The notes under the pieces are model-generated. The model worked only from the letters and a program-made list of their open reading frames with translations, did no database searches and had not been told where the DNA came from. Shown one piece after another: positions 16,934-25,187 of a stretch of 64,000 bases of DNA. The translations under genes and the position numbers were made by a program. Source of the stretch: Mycobacterium sp. (GTDB lineage: Bacteria > Actinomycetota > Actinomycetes > Mycobacteriales > Mycobacteriaceae). How positions within the stretch are numbered: the stretch's first letter is position 1; each line of letters opens with the position of its first letter. The DNA is taken from contig JACPVR010000018.1 of the NCBI GenBank assembly GCA_016197405.1, positions 1 to 64,000 on the forward strand, read 5' to 3'.

Positions 16934-17429
16934 CCGGTTTGGGGCCGGCGACCGCGCTGACCTTCGTGACGTTGACGGACAGCTGCGCGCCGGGCGGCCC
17001 GTCGATGAGGACGTCCTTGAAGATCCGGGCCTGTCCGTCGCTGACGGTGAACGAGCTGGACTGTGGTGCGAATCCGCCGATCACGTCGTAGAACACCGTG
17101 AAGTCGTTGTCCGGCAACGGATGGTTCCCGGTGTAATTCGGCTTGACCGAGTACGTGAAGGTGCATTTGTCCGGAGCTGGGCAGTCCTGCCCGGTGACCT
17201 CGGCCGCGATCTTCCATTCCGCGGGCGTCGGCATGCTCGGGCCGGACGGTTGCAATGCCGAGGGTGTCCGCGGCGTCGGCGTCCCCAGTGAATCCTTCTG
17301 GGTCAGGAAGAAGATCGTCAGACCGATGCCGGTGGCGAGCAACCCGACGATGCACAGCGCCGCCAAGAGTCTGCGGATTGCCAACGCTGCCCCCGTCTGT
17401 GCCACATGCTGATCGAGCTTGCCGGGCAC
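16926..17429 (-). CDS. Membrane-anchored hypothetical protein
   Basis: 167 aa, GTG start. A single transmembrane anchor at about residues 18-42 (RRLLAALCIVGLLATGIGLTI) is followed by a Pro/Thr/Ser linker and an extracytoplasmic beta-rich domain with one Cys pair (DCPAPDKCTF). No enzymatic motif. I do not recognise the family; the topology suggests an exported ligand- or wall-binding domain. It overlaps the PepA-like gene tail to tail, and its 5' side faces the small-RNA region. Confidence 0.7.
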   Translation of the reverse strand: MPGKLDQHVAQTGAALAIRRLLAALCIVGLLATGIGLTIFFLTQKDSLGTPTPRTPSALQPSGPSMPTPAEWKIAAEVTGQDCPAPDKCTFTYSVKPNYTGNHPLPDNDFTVFYDVIGGFAPQSSSFTVSDGQARIFKDVLIDGPPGAQLSVNVTKVSAVAGPKPVS

Positions 17430-17518
17430 GTTACCGACTTCGACGGGCGGTGTCGCGCGTCACCCCACCAGCGAAACCACCTGGCGAGAAGGATGCAGAA
17501 AATCTATAGCCGTGAATG

Positions 17519-17547
17519 TAGACATTCGCCATCGGCGTCGCTAGAGT
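17519..17547 (+). promoter_or_regulatory. Strong SigA-type promoter
   Basis: TAGACA (17519-17524), a 17-base spacer, then TAGAGT (17542-17547): both boxes are near consensus and the spacing is ideal, which is rare in this GC-rich window. Transcription should start near 17554 and run toward the MerR gene. Confidence 0.65.
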
Positions 17548-17553
17548 ACTTGT

Positions 17554-17835
17554 CGTACACAGATGAAGAGGGCATGACGCACGGGAGGCGAACTACCCGT
17601 GAAGCAGTGAACGGCGGTCGGCACCACAAGGGTTCAGAAGCACGAGGACCCGAGACCGCACAGTAGGTGAAGTACCGCACAAGGTGGAAGAAGGGAGGAG
17701 TTACCGTCGGATCGCCCGAGACGTTCGAATATCGGGTCGATACCGCAGTTCAAAGCAGTGTCGAATGATGGTAGTAATCTCCTCAGGGCCGGCGGCCCCG
17801 GTACGTATTCTCGTTCCGGGGCGCCGGCCCTTCGC
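17554..17835 (+). ncRNA. Candidate ~280-nt small RNA or structured 5' leader
   Basis: Between a near-consensus promoter and a very stable GC-rich hairpin lies a stretch without convincing coding sequence. It is rich in purine motifs (GGTGAAG-like, GAGGAC) and has at least one internal hairpin, CACGGG/CCCGTG at about 17579-17600. It is either an independent RNA (size and promoter/terminator layout recall the mycobacterial 6S-like Ms1/MTS2823, but I cannot match the sequence) or the attenuated leader of the MerR gene at 17905. Confidence 0.45.
17786..17835 (+). terminator. GC-rich hairpin terminator/attenuator before MerR
   Basis: Arms 17786-17801 (GGGCCGGCGGCCCCGG) and 17816-17830 pair over 15 bp with a single bulge around loop TACGTATTCTCGTT. 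A short TTCG run follows. It closes the candidate RNA and stands 70 bases before the MerR start. Confidence 0.65.
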
Positions 17836-17904
17836 CGTAGGCAGCTCCGCTTGACCACCGGTGCGGGAACTCCGGTCGCGCCGTCCGGCGCTCAGAAAGG
17901 TGCT

Positions 17905-18261
17905 GTGGTCCAAGACAAGAGCCGTCCCGCCGGCAGCAGCCCGAACGACAAGTTCGACGATGACGACTACCCCGCCTACAGCATGGGGAGCGCTGCCCAA
18001 ATCCTCGGGACCACGCCCGCATTCCTGCGCAGCCTCGACGAGGCGAAACTACTGACCCCGCAACGTTCCGAGGGTGGTCACCGGCGCTACTCCCGCTACC
18101 AACTGCGGATCGCCGCGCGCGCACGCGAACTCGTCGACCGGGGCACCCCGTTGGACGCCGCGTGTCGCATCATCATCCTCGAAGATCAACTCGCCGAAGC
18201 CAACGCGATCAACGCCGAACTTCAACGCAGCCTCGACGACCGGCACGGCACTTCTGAATAA
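17905..18261 (+). CDS. MerR-type helix-turn-helix regulator
   Basis: 118 aa from GTG 17905. After an acidic lead (DDDDYPAYSM) comes a single MerR DNA-binding domain: MGSAAQILGTTPAFLRSLDE, AKLLTPQRSEGGHRRYSRYQL, then a helix and a short coiled coil ILEDQLAEANAINAELQRSL for dimerisation. No effector domain is present, so it belongs to the small BldC/MerR-like actinobacterial regulators. AGAAAGG lies 4 bases before the GTG. The frame stays open back to 17758 but that stretch is the terminator hairpin. It converges on the LigD-type polymerase gene. Confidence 0.8.
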   Translation: MVQDKSRPAGSSPNDKFDDDDYPAYSMGSAAQILGTTPAFLRSLDEAKLLTPQRSEGGHRRYSRYQLRIAARARELVDRGTPLDAACRIIILEDQLAEANAINAELQRSLDDRHGTSE

Positions 18262-18273
18262 CCCGCGCAAACG

Positions 18274-19299
18274 TCACTGCGCGCGATCGGTGTCCCGGCT
18301 CGGCTGGACCCGCTTGGGCTCCCCCGGCATCTTCGGGTAGTTCGGCGGATACGGCATATCGCCGAGACCGCGTTCCTCGTCGGCGGCAACCATGTCCAGC
18401 AGTGGCTGCAGAGACTGGCTGACGTCGTCGATGGCGGCCCACGGATCCTCGCGCCCGGCAATGAGATCGGGCACGGTGAGGATGGTGTAGTCGTCGGGAT
18501 CGGCGTCGGCGAGTTCAGCCCAGCTCAGCGGTGTGGACACGGTGGCGATCGCGGTGCGCCGCGCCGAATACGGTGACGCCATGGTGCGGTCGCGGGCGTT
18601 CTGATTGAAATCGACGAAGATCCGCTCGCCGCGCTCCTCCTTCCACCACGACGTGGTCACCAGATCCGGTGCGCGGCGCTCCAGTTCACGGGCCAGCGCG
18701 ATACCGGCGCGGCGCACCGCGATGAAATCCCACTCGGTGGCGATCCGCAGATAGATGTGCACGCCGCGGCCACCGGAGGTCTTCGGGTAACCGACCAGCC
18801 CCAGCTCGTCGAGCAGTGGTTTGAGGACGTCGACGGCCACCCGGCTGGCCTCGGCGAAACCGGTCCCGGGTTGGGGGTCCAGGTCGATGCGCAGCTCGTC
18901 GGGGTGGTCGGCATCCGGGCAGCGCACCGGCCACGGGTGCAAGGTGATGGTGCCCATCTGCGCGGCCCAGACGATCGCCGCCGGGTGGGTGACCTTCAAC
19001 GCGTCGGCGGTCCGGCCCGACGGGAAGGTGATCGTGCAGATCTGCAGATACTCCGGATGCTTCTGCGGCACCCGCTTCTGATAGATCTCCTCGCCGTCGA
19101 TACCGTCGGGGAAGCGCTGCAGATGCGTCGGGCGATCACGCAGGGCGGTCAGCATGGGGCCGCCGGCCACCGTCCGGTAGTAGTCGATCAGTTTGCCTTT
19201 GGTGCCTGCCGAACCGAGCTGTGGGTAGTAGGGCTTGTCCGGGTTGGTCACCCGGACCTTGATCCCGTCGACGTCGATCTCTTGGGCGGGCGTTGCCAT
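18274..19299 (-). CDS. polD1: LigD-type polymerase/primase domain protein (PolD1, Rv3730c-like)
   Basis: 341 aa. It is a stand-alone LigD-Pol (archaeo-eukaryotic primase fold) that adds ribo- or deoxynucleotides in gap filling and NHEJ-related repair. Visible are the DELRIDLDPQPGTGF segment with catalytic aspartates, KTSGGRGVHIYLRI, RIFVDFNQNARDRTMASPYS and the nucleotide-site His/Arg residues typical of the family. ATG at 19299 begins 2 bases after the stop of ligC1, so the native order is ligC1 then polD1 in one operon, as Rv3731/Rv3730c. With ligC1 now interrupted, its original promoter is over 9 kb away. Confidence 0.92.
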   Translation of the reverse strand: MATPAQEIDVDGIKVRVTNPDKPYYPQLGSAGTKGKLIDYYRTVAGGPMLTALRDRPTHLQRFPDGIDGEEIYQKRVPQKHPEYLQICTITFPSGRTADALKVTHPAAIVWAAQMGTITLHPWPVRCPDADHPDELRIDLDPQPGTGFAEASRVAVDVLKPLLDELGLVGYPKTSGGRGVHIYLRIATEWDFIAVRRAGIALARELERRAPDLVTTSWWKEERGERIFVDFNQNARDRTMASPYSARRTAIATVSTPLSWAELADADPDDYTILTVPDLIAGREDPWAAIDDVSQSLQPLLDMVAADEERGLGDMPYPPNYPKMPGEPKRVQPSRDTDRAQ

Positions 19300-19301
19300 T
19301 T

Positions 19302-20240
19302 TCAGGACTCCAATACGTCGGACAGGTCGTAGTTCACCGGGACGTCGAGTTGGCCGAAAGTGCAGCTGCGCGGATCGCGGTCGGGGCGCCAGCGGACGAA
19401 CTTGACCGCGTGCCGGAAGCGCTGGAAACCCGGTTCGGCGCCCTCCATCTGGTCATAGGCCACCTCGGCTACCCGCTCGGGCCGGATCGGAATCCAACGT
19501 TTGTCGGCCGCGGAGTTCCAGCGGCTCGGTTCACCGTCGCGGACCAGGTCGTCGGCCTCGCGCAGCGGTTCCAGCTCGGCCAGCAGTTCACTGCGCGCCT
19601 TGACGGTGAATGCCGCGGCGCCGCCCACCATCTGCAGCTCACCGTCGTCGCGGTAGAGCCCGAGCAGTATCGAGCCGATCCCCACACCGCTCTTGTGGAT
19701 GCGGTAGCCGATGGCGACACAGTCGGCGTCCCGGGCATGTTTGACCTTGACCATCTCACGCTTACCGGGCAGGTACCTGCCGTCGAGACGTTTGGCGATG
19801 ACACCGTCCAGACCGGCACCCTCGAAGGTGGTCAGCCAGCGCGCGCCCTGATGGGGATCCTCGGTGGTACGGGTGACATGACACCAGGTCTTCTCGGTTA
19901 CCAACTCCGACAACGCTTCTCGGCGCACGCGGAACGGCTCACCCAGAAGCGGGCGCTCACCGCTGGCCAGCGCGTCGAAACCGATGAAATGCGCCGGGGT
20001 TTCCGCGGCGAGCTTGCGGATCCTGCTCTCGGCGGGATGAATACGTGCCGACAACGAGTCCCAGTCGAGCCGGACCCGGCCGTCGATCTCGCGGGGTACC
20101 ACCACCTCACCGTCGAGCACACAACGTGGCGCGAGCTCGTCACGCAGCGACTCCAGCAGCTCGGGGAAATAGCGTCCCAGTTCCTTACCGCTGCGTGACT
20201 GCACCAACACGTCGTCGCCGTCGCGGAACACCACGGCGCG
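19302..20240 (-). pseudogene. ligC1: ligC1, 3' part (312 codons), separated from its start by a mobile element
   Basis: The frame begins exactly at RAVVFRDGDDVLVQSR and continues through the adenylation domain (CVLDGEVVVP, FEGAGLDGVIAK, VKVKHARDADC) and the OB fold (IPIRPERVAEVAYDQ, RFRHAVKFVRWRPDRDP) to a TGA 2 bases from polD1. It lacks motif I (KWDG) with the adenylated lysine, which is found at 29483-29617. The open frame extends into the element for about 65 codons of antisense sequence without homology. As it stands it cannot form an active ligase. Confidence 0.9.
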
Positions 20241-20245
20241 TCTAG

Positions 20246-20257
20246 TTGACTGAACTT
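20246..20257 (+). repeat. Left-end inverted repeat of the element
   Basis: TTGACTGAACTT, 6 bases inside the left boundary; matches the right-end repeat (inverted) at 10 of 12 positions. Probable recombinase-binding arm. Confidence 0.6.
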
Positions 20258-20271
20258 CGGCGAGCCTTCCG

Positions 20272-21471
20272 ATGGAGTGGCTGCGGCGGGCGGAGGATCC
20301 GGCTATGGGCGAGGTGGGTCGGGTGGAGTCGGCGCCGAGCGGGTTGCCGTGGCGGGTGATCTTCCCCGATGCCGAGCATCCCGGGGCGACGTCGTACCTT
20401 CGCGAACTGGCGGCGTCTGATTGCAGTCCACTCACAGTTCGAAGTTACGCGTTCGACCTTCTGCGGTGGTTCCGATTCCTGCATGACCGCCTGATCAGTT
20501 GGGAGCGAGCAGAGCGCGTAGACGTCCGCGCGTTCGTCGAGTATCTGCGGGCGGCGCCCAATCCGCAACGTCTTCGCCGACGACCGGATGGGCCGCCACC
20601 GGGGTCGGTGAACGCAGTGACCGGCAAGGCGGAGTTGTCCGGCAAGTACGCCCCGCGCACCATCAACCATCAGCTGTCAGTCTTGTTCGGGTTTTATGAA
20701 CACGCTTGTGCCGCCGATCTGGGTCCGCTGGTGAATCCCGTTCCTGCACAACGTGCTAGGCACGGCGGCCGTCCGCATGCGCACCATAATCCGATGGAAG
20801 ACTTCGCTATCTTTCGGCGCGCCAACTACCGGCAGAAGACCCCACGGCCGGTGTGGCGGGCGATCCCCGATGACGCCGCCGGAGCGCTGTTCAACGCGTT
20901 GCGCAGCCACCGCGATCGAGCGTTGGTGAGTTTCTATCTGTCCTCGGGTGTGCGGGCATCGGAGCTGCTCGGTTTGCGTCACGGTGATCTGGATGCCGGC
21001 CGCTACACAATCACGGTCACTAGCAAGGGCAGCCGCATGCGGGAGACCGTTCCGGCCTCAGTGGACTCATTCGTATGGCTGGCGCTGTATTTGGCCCAAC
21101 GCCCGCCGATCGAGCCGGGTGGTCCGGTGTGGTGGACCCGACGCTCTCAGCCGGCACCGCTGAACTACCACGCAATGCGCGCGGTGCTGCGCCGCGCCAA
21201 CGCCAGCTTGGGCGCGAACTGGTCGTTGCACGACTTCCGCCACACCGCCGCCGCGCGGATGCTGGCCGACCCCGCGTTCACGCTGGTCGACGTGCAGACC
21301 GTCTTGCGGCATGCCAGCGTGACGACCACTCAGATCTACACCCAGCCTCGCCTGGAAGATCTGATCGGCAAGGTCCTTGAGCATCACGCCCGACCGAAGA
21401 TCGAAGCATCGACGATCGAACCTGCCTACGACGCCGCGGCGGTCCGAGAACTGTTGGGGCTGCCGAATTGA
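20272..21471 (+). CDS. Tyrosine recombinase 1 (Tn554 TnpA-like)
   Basis: 399 aa. An N-terminal SAM-like core-binding domain (about residues 40-160, TVRSYAFDLLRWFRFLHD) is followed by the catalytic domain with Arg in SSGVRASELLGLR, Lys in TSKGSRMRETV, HxxR in LHDFRHTAAARML, His in VLRHASVTT and the nucleophile Tyr in IYTQPRLE. It should cut and rejoin the element ends through a 3'-phosphotyrosine intermediate. ATG at 20272 begins only about 30 bases inside the left end. Its TGA overlaps the start of the second recombinase, so the two are coupled. Size fits the TnpA class (about 360-400 aa). Confidence 0.87.
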   Translation: MEWLRRAEDPAMGEVGRVESAPSGLPWRVIFPDAEHPGATSYLRELAASDCSPLTVRSYAFDLLRWFRFLHDRLISWERAERVDVRAFVEYLRAAPNPQRLRRRPDGPPPGSVNAVTGKAELSGKYAPRTINHQLSVLFGFYEHACAADLGPLVNPVPAQRARHGGRPHAHHNPMEDFAIFRRANYRQKTPRPVWRAIPDDAAGALFNALRSHRDRALVSFYLSSGVRASELLGLRHGDLDAGRYTITVTSKGSRMRETVPASVDSFVWLALYLAQRPPIEPGGPVWWTRRSQPAPLNYHAMRAVLRRANASLGANWSLHDFRHTAAARMLADPAFTLVDVQTVLRHASVTTTQIYTQPRLEDLIGKVLEHHARPKIEASTIEPAYDAAAVRELLGLPN

Positions 21472-23981
21472 GCGCTGAGGACACCCGGTCACCGCAACGC
21501 CGGCAGGCCGCCGCGACGCGGCGGGCGATGAGCCCACAGGTCCAGCTGCTGTCACGGCCCGATTCACCGCATCTGCAAGCGATCCCAGCAGACAGCCGGT
21601 TCGGCCCCGCCGGCCTGGTACGCCCGCTGTGGGGGTATGACGCCAACCACGCGCCCCCACCACCGCCAGAGGGCGCCCGCGGTGCGGCGATGCAGCATCT
21701 CACCATCACCGAGTTGTGCGACGTCGTAACCAAGCACCACCGGACGCTGCCACCCCAGCAGCTTCAGCCGATGATTCGGGGAACGCATGCCCTGCTGGGT
21801 GTCCTGGCTCAATATTCAGGGCAGACGTGGGAGGAGCGGTGGCTGGCCAGCGGTTACGACGCCGCTCCGCGCACGTGGTTCGAGCATGATGCGTTGCCGC
21901 ACTACGAACACTGGTCACCCACGCTCAAGGCCCTCAATGCGCTACTGCGCGTGCGCGCACTGCGGCCGTCTTACAGTTGGCTGTTGGATTCTAAGCAGCG
22001 GGTAGCCCTCGGCAGGTTCCTCGACAGCAATGGCGGGCCGGACTTGGAACGGTTGCGTACGCTGCCCGCCTACCGGGACGCGGTGCCCAAGTACCAGGCC
22101 GACGCCGAAAAGGCGTTGGCGCGGGTGATGATCCGCACCGGGAAGAACATCGGGCAACTGTGCGGCGACGATTTGCTGTTCTACGCGGACGTGGTGCGCA
22201 CCTCGGGGCGACAGCGCCGCGAACACCTCATCTGGGAGCTGCTGGTCGCCCTGGGCCCCTTGGCCGAGGAGGCGCCTACGCTGCGGGCGACGTGGTCGGC
22301 GCGAGGCAACACACGCCAACACAGCGCTGCGACGCTAGTGGATCGGTACGGCATCCCCGCCTCAGGAGTGCGCGACCTCCTCGTGGGCTACCTCGAGGAG
22401 CTACAGCCCAACATGGACTACAGCTCGCTGGAGGGACTTGCCTACCGCCTGGCCCGATTGTTCTGGTGGGAGATCCTGCAGATCAATCCGGACCAAAAGG
22501 ACCTGGCGATCTCGGCCGAGGTGGTGACGGCGTGGCGGGAACGGTTGGCGATGACCCTCGACGGCCGCCCGCGACGCGAAGTGCACTCGATCCTGTTCGC
22601 CATCCGCGGCATGTACCGCGACCTGGCCGAGTGGTCGCACGACGACCCCGTCCGCTGGGGTGTCTGGGTCGCGCCGTGCCCAGTACCGCGGGCGCTCAGT
22701 CGCGCGGCGGCCAAGCAGAAACGCCGCCAGAAGGCCTCCATGCAGGATCGCACCCGCATGCTTACCCCGCTGCTGCCGGCACTCCTGGCTGCGGCTACAG
22801 CGCATAAGGACCGCACCGCAACGCTTCTGCAGCGTGCCTTGACCTGCACGCACGACCAGGAATTCGTCGTCGACGGCTTCACTTTCCTTCGGCACTGCCC
22901 ACCTCTGCGGCGCGACGGCGACGCCCGCGCCCGGATTTGGGCGCACCTGGCACCCGGACAGCAGCGGCCGGGATGGATCCGAGGCAGTGCCGAGCGCATC
23001 GACGTAACCGCGCTCGAAGAGGAGGGCTTCTGGGGGTGGGCGCTCGTGGAGACACTGCGTCACACCGGCATTCGCATCGAGGAACTTCTTGAACTGACCC
23101 AATTATCGCTGCGGCACTACACCGCCTCCACAACGGCCACGCTGGTGCCGTTGCTCCACATCGTGCCGTCCAAGACCGATTGCGAGCGGCTGATCCCGAT
23201 GACTCCGGAACTGGTCGGAGTGCTGTTGGAGGTTTTGCGCCGCGCCAAGGCCGGCAAGGATCACGTGCCGCTGTCGATCGCCTACGACACCAACGACAAG
23301 GTCCACAGCGAACCGTTCCCGCACCTGTTCGCACGCCCTCTGGGTACCCGTCACGAAGTGCTGGGACGGCACTACGTGCGCCAGATTCTGGTCCACCTCG
23401 CCACGATCGCCGGGCTCACCGATGCCGGTCGGCCAGTGCACTTCACTCCGCACGACTTCCGTCGCCTGTTCGCCACCGACGCGGTAAACAACGGCCTGCC
23501 GCTGCACATCGCCGCAGCGTTGCTCGGCCACCTCAACCTCGACACCACCCGCGGCTACACGGCGGTGTTCCCTGAGCACATCGTCACAGCCCACCAGGCG
23601 TTCATCGAACGTCGTCGCCAACTGCGGCCTTTCGAGGAGGCGACAGTCGCCGACGACGACGAGTGGGCCGATTTTGAAGAACACTTTCTGTTACGCCGCG
23701 TCGCCCTCGGCGAGTGTCACCGCCCTTATGGCACGCCCTGCGTTCATGAGCACGCGTGCACGCGATGCCGGTTCCTGCGCGTCGACCCCGCCCAGCTGGG
23801 CCGCATCAACGAGATGACTGAAAACGCCGAACAGCGCCTCGTCGAGGCGAAGGATCGGGCATGGCTCGGCGAGGTCGCCGCCCTCGAAGAGAGCATTAAA
23901 CATCTGCGCGTCCGACAATCCGAAGCGCAGCAACGACTTTCACACGGCGGTAACCCGTTCGCCGAGCAGAGACCACAATGA
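21468..23981 (+). CDS. Tyrosine recombinase 2, large (Tn554 TnpB-like) with C-terminal zinc-type motif
   Basis: 837 aa, larger than classic TnpB (about 630). The first about 480 residues have no motif I can name. The recombinase core lies at about 500-720: Arg in RHTGIRIEELLEL, HxxR in TPHDFRRLFATD, His in LLGHLNLDTTRGY and the Tyr of that segment. The C-terminal PCVHEHACTRCRFLRVDP supplies Cys/His for a zinc knuckle, then a coiled coil. The start is TTG 21468 overlapping the previous stop; ATG 21528 is an alternative. Two recombinases of unequal size acting together are the hallmark of Tn554-type elements; no third (TnpC-like) gene is seen. Confidence 0.85.
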   Translation: MSAEDTRSPQRRQAAATRRAMSPQVQLLSRPDSPHLQAIPADSRFGPAGLVRPLWGYDANHAPPPPPEGARGAAMQHLTITELCDVVTKHHRTLPPQQLQPMIRGTHALLGVLAQYSGQTWEERWLASGYDAAPRTWFEHDALPHYEHWSPTLKALNALLRVRALRPSYSWLLDSKQRVALGRFLDSNGGPDLERLRTLPAYRDAVPKYQADAEKALARVMIRTGKNIGQLCGDDLLFYADVVRTSGRQRREHLIWELLVALGPLAEEAPTLRATWSARGNTRQHSAATLVDRYGIPASGVRDLLVGYLEELQPNMDYSSLEGLAYRLARLFWWEILQINPDQKDLAISAEVVTAWRERLAMTLDGRPRREVHSILFAIRGMYRDLAEWSHDDPVRWGVWVAPCPVPRALSRAAAKQKRRQKASMQDRTRMLTPLLPALLAAATAHKDRTATLLQRALTCTHDQEFVVDGFTFLRHCPPLRRDGDARARIWAHLAPGQQRPGWIRGSAERIDVTALEEEGFWGWALVETLRHTGIRIEELLELTQLSLRHYTASTTATLVPLLHIVPSKTDCERLIPMTPELVGVLLEVLRRAKAGKDHVPLSIAYDTNDKVHSEPFPHLFARPLGTRHEVLGRHYVRQILVHLATIAGLTDAGRPVHFTPHDFRRLFATDAVNNGLPLHIAAALLGHLNLDTTRGYTAVFPEHIVTAHQAFIERRRQLRPFEEATVADDDEWADFEEHFLLRRVALGECHRPYGTPCVHEHACTRCRFLRVDPAQLGRINEMTENAEQRLVEAKDRAWLGEVAALEESIKHLRVRQSEAQQRLSHGGNPFAEQRPQ

Positions 23982-23985
23982 GACG

Positions 23986-25062
23986 ATGAAGCTCCCCGTC
24001 ATGCCACCGGTCTCGCCGATGCTGGCCAAGTCGGTGCCGACAATCCCTCCCGATGCCTCCTATGAACCCAAGTGGGATGGCTTCCGCTCAATCTGCTTTC
24101 GTGACGGCGAGGAGGTCGAGCTGGGCAGCCGCCACGAGCGACCGTTGACCCGATACTTCCCCGAACTCGTCGCAGCAATCACCACTGAGCTGCCCGAGCG
24201 CTGCGTCATCGACGGTGAGATCATCATCGCAACAGACCACGGCCTGGACTTTGAGGCGCTTCAACAACGTATCCACCCTGCCGATTCGCGAGTACGAATG
24301 CTCGCCAAACAGACCCCTGCGTCCTTCGTAGCGTTCGATCTACTCGCCCTGGGCGACGATGACTACACCAAGAGACCGTTCGCCGAGCGACGCGCAGCAC
24401 TCGTCGCGGCGTTGGCCGACTCCGGACCGTCGGTTCACGTCACACCAGCGACGACGGATCTCACGACGGTGCATCGGTGGTTCGAAGAGTTCGAGGGGGC
24501 GGGTCTCGACGGCGTCGTCGCCAAGCCCTTGACGGTCACCTATCAACCCGACAAGCGGGTCATGTTCAAGATCAAGCATCAGCGGACCGCCGACTGCGTC
24601 GTCGCCGGTTACCGGGTGCACAAGTCCAGCCAGGACGCGATCGGCTCCCTGCTGCTCGGGCTCTACACCGACGACGGCACCCTTGCCTCGGTCGGCGTGA
24701 TCGGCGCGTTCCCGATGACAAAGCGCCGACAGCTGTTCACCGAAATGCAGCCGTCGATAACCGCAGTCGATGACCATCCGTGGAATTGGGCCGCCCACGA
24801 AGCGGGTGAACGCACCCCCCGCAAGAACGAGACCTCCCGCTGGAACGCCGGCAAGGATCTCTCGTTCGTGCCGCTGCGACCCGAGCGGGTGGTCGAGGTC
24901 CGCTACGACCACATGGAAGGGCAACGGTTCCGCCACACCGCCCAATTCAACCGCTGGCGGCCCGACCGCGATCCACGCTCGTGCACCTACGCCCAACTCG
25001 AACAGCCAGTTGTCTTCAGGCTGGACGACATCGTCCCCGGCCTCGGCCCAAGGGAGGCCTAA
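23986..25062 (+). CDS. ligC: ATP-dependent DNA ligase LigC, carried by the element
   Basis: 358 aa, full length. Motif I with the adenylated lysine is YEPKWDGFRSICFRDG (about residues 30-45), followed by CVIDGEIII, FVAFDLLAL, FEGAGLDGVVAKP and MFKIKHQRTADCV of the adenylation domain, then the OB domain VPLRPERVVEVRYDHMEG and RFRHTAQFNRWRPDRDP. All catalytic motifs are intact. It starts 4 bases after the large recombinase, as part of the recombinase operon rather than a distant cargo gene. It resembles the ligase at 39507-40577 far more than the ligC1 fragments, so it is of LigC2 type and not a copy of the disrupted gene. Confidence 0.93.
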   Translation: MKLPVMPPVSPMLAKSVPTIPPDASYEPKWDGFRSICFRDGEEVELGSRHERPLTRYFPELVAAITTELPERCVIDGEIIIATDHGLDFEALQQRIHPADSRVRMLAKQTPASFVAFDLLALGDDDYTKRPFAERRAALVAALADSGPSVHVTPATTDLTTVHRWFEEFEGAGLDGVVAKPLTVTYQPDKRVMFKIKHQRTADCVVAGYRVHKSSQDAIGSLLLGLYTDDGTLASVGVIGAFPMTKRRQLFTEMQPSITAVDDHPWNWAAHEAGERTPRKNETSRWNAGKDLSFVPLRPERVVEVRYDHMEGQRFRHTAQFNRWRPDRDPRSCTYAQLEQPVVFRLDDIVPGLGPREA

Positions 25063-25163
25063 GACGACTTCGCGTCGGCGCCCGCGACTCTGCAGTGCTG
25101 TGCGTCTGATCAGCGGGCGCCAGTGAGCCCACCGACCCCTGGCGATTGATAGGTATTTGTGAC

Positions 25164-25187
25164 TATCATCGTTGAATGACGATGATA
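25164..25187. promoter_or_regulatory. ArsR-type operator over the cmtR start and -10 region
   Basis: Perfect 9-bp arms TATCATCGT (25164-25172) and ACGATGATA (25179-25187) around TGAATG. The spacer holds the ATG of the regulator, and TATCAT also fits a -10 box 6 bases before it, so the gene is probably leaderless and a bound repressor would block polymerase directly. Confidence 0.65.

Noticed and set aside
17406..17666. 86-codon plus frame across the small-RNA promoter
   Set aside because: It crosses promoter and antisense membrane-gene sequence and has no ribosome site or coding character.
17758..18261. Longer MerR frame from 17758
   Set aside because: The added 49 codons cover the terminator hairpin, and a better start with AGAAAGG lies at 17905.
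19302..20435. 377-codon open frame starting inside the element and reading into the ligC1 3' part
   Set aside because: The first about 65 codons are antisense to recombinase 1 and show no ligase sequence; homology begins exactly at the element border. Treated as a fusion by insertion, not a gene start.
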